This document shows positions 60,278 to 64,000 of a stretch of DNA of 64,000 nucleotides, one piece after another. The notes under the pieces were generated by a model. It ran no database searches. It was not told the origin of the DNA and saw only the letters and a list, made by a program, of their open reading frames with translations. Both the position numbers and the translations under genes were made by a program. The stretch is from Tigriopus japonicus. Taxonomy: Eukaryota > Arthropoda > Copepoda > Harpacticoida > Harpacticidae. Every line of letters starts with the position of its first letter. Position 1 is the stretch's first letter. The DNA is taken from the NCBI GenBank assembly GCA_010645155.1, contig JAAGOF010000081.1:793537-857536 (forward strand). The letters run 5' to 3'.

Positions 60278-61213
60278 GAGAGAGAATCACACATGATATA
60301 AAAATATAAAGTAAAATGTGTTATTCAATGGGGCGTTTCAACGTGCATTTCAGTCATTTTTAGCGTCAAAAGCTTATTTCCTTTGTTTAAAAAATCCTCA
60401 GCTTAAGTCTAAAATAGGGGAAGGACAGTTGATTTCAATTTGATGCGTTAACTTTTTATTATTTTCATATTTTTAAGTAATTAGAATTATTTTTTATTAT
60501 TCATTTTTTTCACAACTTGCTTGCTCTTTTTTTTAAATTCCTTGTCGCTCTTGGAGTCAAAAAAAAATACATGTATGTTTTTTACACACTTTTAAGCGTA
60601 AACGAATAGGCTTTGCTGAGCACAATATTGCAGAATGTAGCTTTGACAATAAAATCAAGGAGAAATTCAATTCATACAGGTTATAGACGCTTTGGTAGAC
60701 AAAAATTTCCTTGAAATTGGCAGGCAGATGCACAAAAGATGCTGCAAAAAGAAATTTTGGCCGGACAAGTCTCCTCATGTTTTTCAAGATTTCCTCAAGA
60801 ATTTCGGCTTTTTGTCATTTTCGAGACATTTTAATTACCATTTTCAATTATTTTGTCGACAAAAGTCTTTCTTTTGCCAATTTCAGAATGACTACGTACA
60901 CCTAGAAACTAAAAGGAATGCAGAATCATGCCAACCCTGTAAGCGTGTTTTCTTAAAAAGTTCCAAGTTTTTAACGGCCTTCACTTCTGGTCGTTTTTTA
61001 GCTCTATGAAAGTTCCGTTTCGGAGCCACAAAAAGGGCCGTTTAAGCAACCTCGAATGTCATTAATCAGACTTAGCTTTAGTTGTATGCTAGACCTTGTG
61101 TGCTATAGCCAAACATGAGCGATGGAAATAGCTAGTTGGTGCAAACATTTGAAATGAGATGGGGGACTAAACCAATATTGAGCAAAAATCTGACGATTAA
61201 CATCCAACATGCA

Positions 61214-61219
61214 TTTATT
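61214..61219 (-). terminator. Polyadenylation signal AATAAA of FTCD
   Basis: AATAAA on the minus strand about 37 bases after the FTCD stop codon. Confidence 0.65.
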
Positions 61220-61255
61220 CCGAAAATTGATTCCCAGGATACCAATGCAATGCCA

Positions 61256-64000
61256 TTAGTTGGTCTCAGCCGAAGCAGCTCTTTGTTCCAACGTCTTGAT
61301 AACCTGTTGGTATCCAAGAGAGGCTTCGTTCAACGCGTTTTCAGCCTTCTTTTCCATATCTTCCAAATAAGCTTTGTCCTTGATGTCCAATAGATTGATG
61401 CGCACATTGCATACAGCGCCATAAACGGCCGTTTCCAAGCATCTAGCCCCAACCTAAAAGGATAGATTCAAAAAATAAGTCACCCAACCAGATGTGAGTA
61501 ACTGTTCAAAATTACCTGAAGATCGGATTTGCAATTGATGTTCCCAATCTCCGCCAATTCTGCAAGTACACCCCAAATTTTGTTGACCGTAACTGCCAGG
61601 TTGTAGGGAACAGAAATGGCCTTTTTGAGACCTTGTTCCATGGCTTCTTCACGTTTGGCATTCTCCTCTTCGGTCGTTTTGGGTAGTTTCATGGCTGTCA
61701 TGTAGTCATTAAAAGCTGAGGTATCTGCATCAACCATATCCGTGATCAACCGGAAGGTCTTGTCTAAATCCGGGATGATTCGTCTCATTGGAGCGTCCAA
61801 ATGTTCCCATTGACGTTTCCCGTAAGATAGTTTTCCCACCATGGATCCCAACGCAGCACCCTAGTAGACCGGGTCGTGATTTGTAAATATTAAATATTTA
61901 TGAGGCATTTGATGCAATTGTAAATGAAAATGGGATAAATCATTAAGTGGCACCTCCAAATCCAAGGGAATCTAGTCTAGTTCGAACAATGAAGTCCTCC
62001 TCTCTTCTTTATCGGGCCCCTTCATTGTTCAATTTGTTACCCATTAGTCTTCGTCGGGAATATGTAGGAGCTGATCCTCTAACAGCATTTAAGGCAGGAT
62101 TGGACAAATTTTTTAAATACTATCTCTGAACAACCCACTATACAAGGGTTGAACAGATCTGTCAACAGTAACTCGTTGGTAGACTAAATTTTGTATAGAT
62201 ATTAGTTAATCAAATTGTTTTATTTATGACTTATTTTGACAGGGAATCGCTTTCCTTGCGGTTACAAGGTGTGCCGTTACTGCATAAACTGCTTATTCTA
62301 AATTATTTTTCATATGAATACTTTAGAGCTTATTCTAACATTGAGGATTTTCAGCTTTGACGGTATAACAAAAGAATCAAAACATGTTATGCAACATGCA
62401 AAAAGGGCTTTCACTGTTCATGGACCACTGTATTACCAGTAGCATAGGATGAAAGTTACTTCGTAAATTTTTTTGTCGAATTATTCTTAAATCTGGGGAG
62501 GCAAACTTTGATAGTTTCAATTGCAATTCATTGCAATTCAAAGTAAAATAATTGCTATCATATCAAATTGCATTTTAGAATACAGAATATAATGGAAGCA
62601 CCTCTAAATTTCTGTTACTCCAACCAAGAAGTCACTTTGACTTTTTGTTTTGTCATAGAATAGTGCAAACTCAAGGGTAAGCTAGTTATGGAGTACCCTG
62701 TATTAATAGAACTTACCAAGGCTCCAACCAGAGCGGAGACTGAACCACCTCCTGGAGCAGTGGTTCGGTCTCCCACACTTCTAATAAAGTTTCTGACCGT
62801 CTGCGAAACCAATGGGCCATCATCTTGCTCCAAACAGTACTCAATAATTCTCTCTTTGGGCTTGAAAGGGGATAATGTGGAGAGGCCCAATCGATTAATG
62901 GCCAAATGGACTTTTTGGTCCTCCTCAATAATGAACAGATTCTCCTTCTCGATGTAGTAATTGGCTGCATCCAACATGGCCTGAAGTGGCACCAAGCCAA
63001 CTGCTTCTGAGCCAGTCACAGGAAGACTTAGCTCTTCTGCATCTTTCTTTGCCTTCGGGTTTAATATGATTTAGAATTTATTTAGAGCTGGAAAATTTGT
63101 ATTTGTGCATATACCTCTTCATAAGCAATATGCATAGGTGTCAAGTCCATATCTGTGAGGTTTAGTGAGATTTGCGCAATGTTGTGTTCAGCCAGCCACC
63201 AACCAATCCCTTGAACAGCCTTTAACCTTCCCGGTATGTCTTTGCCGCGGCCTTGCTCTCGCAAATTCAACGCAATTCTGTAAGAGGTGTTGCAATTTTG
63301 AAAAGAGACATTCCGGAAAGTGACTTTTTAAAATCTTTTAAGGATTACCTATGTGCTTGTTCCTTGGTACAAACCATGTTGACATTGTAGGCAATGAGAA
63401 ACTTGCGGACACCAGTCACAGTTCCACCCCATGATGGAACAAAAGTTGCCTCTCCAAAGTCTGGCTTCCATTTTGGATCTTTCAGCTTTTCTTCAAGTCC
63501 TTCATACTCGCCAGACCGAATCTTATTCACACAATTTTGCTTTTAGAGAGTTTGACCAATATTAAGAGCATTTTTTTTCAACCTTACTTGAGGCATGGTC
63601 TTCCGATAATCTTTGGTTGATGCATAGCCATACAGAAACACTGGAACACCCACCTCCAAGGCCAATCTCTCACCAAACCTCTTAGAAACTTCAATACATT
63701 CTTCCACTGATATGTTTGCTACCGGGATAAATGGGCACACGTCCAAAGCGCCCATTCTTGGATGCTCCCCTTTAGAATATCTTTGTTAAAATAAAATGTC
63801 TTATGTGATGAGTGACATATCCAACCTTTATGTTTCGTCATGTCAATGAGCTTGAAGGCCGTTTTGGCACCAGCTAAAGCTCCTTCAATAACTGCATCAG
63901 GTCCTCCGACAAAAGTGTAAACCGTTCGATTTGTGGATGCTCCAGGATCGACATCCAGAAGTTTGACACCACTAACCTTCCGGATAGCATCGGCGATAGC
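61256..64000 (-). CDS. FTCD: Formimidoyltransferase-cyclodeaminase, 5' end beyond the window
   Basis: Seven exons: 64000-63826 (partial), 63769-63588, 63539-63349, 63277-63115, 63052-62717, 61860-61516 and 61453-61256. All are GT/AG and in phase, giving 529 residues; about 25 N-terminal residues are missing. FTCD is bifunctional: it moves the formimino group of formiminoglutamate to tetrahydrofolate, then releases ammonia to give methenyl-THF, the last step of histidine breakdown. The transferase domain shows [37 protein letters not shown] (with the catalytic His), [17 protein letters not shown] and LREQGRGKD. The linker carries [10 protein letters not shown]. The cyclodeaminase domain opens with [10 protein letters not shown], then [37 protein letters not shown] and a helical C-terminus. 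The two domains are fused as in vertebrates and every motif expected here is intact. A LINE fragment sits antisense in intron 5. Confidence 0.96.
61930..62271 (+). mobile_element. LINE C-terminal fragment and 3' tail inside an FTCD intron
   Basis: The plus strand reads [17 protein letters not shown], then [16 protein letters not shown] and [18 protein letters not shown] followed by a stop. The FNLLP...LR...FK..LDKF pattern is typical of the last residues of CR1-like LINE ORF2. About 110 bases on comes the tail ACAGGGAATCGCTTTCCTTG, CGGTTACAAGG. It is antisense to FTCD, in the 856-bp intron between exons 5 and 6, and 5'-truncated. Confidence 0.7.

Larger units (their letters stand above)
55064..61213. 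other. Intergenic stretch between FTCD and the RING gene
   Basis: About 6 kb with no supportable host gene. It contains the second palindromic foldback element (57531..57784), a LINE reverse-transcriptase fragment (58670..59170), the hAT-like element at 59538..59880 and an isolated LINE/SINE tail (60248..60277). The remainder is AT-rich and featureless to me. Confidence 0.5.

Noticed and set aside
1..64000. CRISPR arrays, operons, prokaryotic promoters or ribosome binding sites
   Set aside because: None are present; spliced genes, SINEs and AATAAA signals show that this is eukaryotic nuclear DNA.

Overview
This is a piece of animal nuclear genome, AT-rich, with small coding exons flanked by canonical GT/AG introns (65 bp to about 13.5 kb). 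Many inverted-repeat transposon relics lie between the exons. The protein families (gankyrin, formimidoyltransferase-cyclodeaminase, an SH2 protein, a RING protein) are metazoan. A degenerate TTAGG/TTAAG tract resembles the arthropod telomere motif. An arthropod, perhaps a crustacean such as a copepod, is my best guess, but the sequence alone does not fix the taxon.

Layout from left to right. An SH2-domain protein on the minus strand (1..10005) runs off the left edge. From about 10 to 18.4 kb there is no gene I can support. A possible membrane/CxxC exon lies at 18.5-18.7 kb. A complete three-exon zinc- and NADP(H)-type alcohol dehydrogenase of the cinnamyl-alcohol-dehydrogenase (CAD/YahK/ADH6) class follows on the minus strand (19141..20752). 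PSMD10/gankyrin is complete in four exons on the minus strand (24758..28422). Head to head with it is a plus-strand gene (29727 onward) with a disordered basic N-terminus, a perfect PIP-box and a helical region that may be SLF2/FAM178-like. Converging on that gene is a seven-exon RING-finger gene on the minus strand (34657..54407). The right end holds FTCD on the minus strand (61256..64000), complete except for roughly its first 25 codons.

The genes do not form one pathway. PSMD10 and the RING protein both belong to ubiquitin/proteasome biology, FTCD to histidine/folate one-carbon metabolism, the ADH to aldehyde reduction, and the PIP-box protein probably to DNA replication or repair. Their adjacency looks accidental. 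I see no operon-like or defence-island structure.

The most notable structure is the mobile DNA. Three short elements share TAGTGATG-type (hAT-like) termini; two have perfect 8-bp target duplications and the third matches at 7 of 8. One of these sits inside a PIF/Harbinger-like element. A GGGCCCAC-rich hAT-like family is present in three copies. There are two copies of a nearly perfect palindromic foldback element flanked by TATTA, several other two-copy terminal-inverted-repeat families, and tRNA-headed SINEs. One SINE shares its 3' tail with a non-LTR retrotransposon that is also present. Two genes (RING and PIP-box) each have one place where the reading frame fails by one base, which suggests assembly indels or unrecognised small exons.
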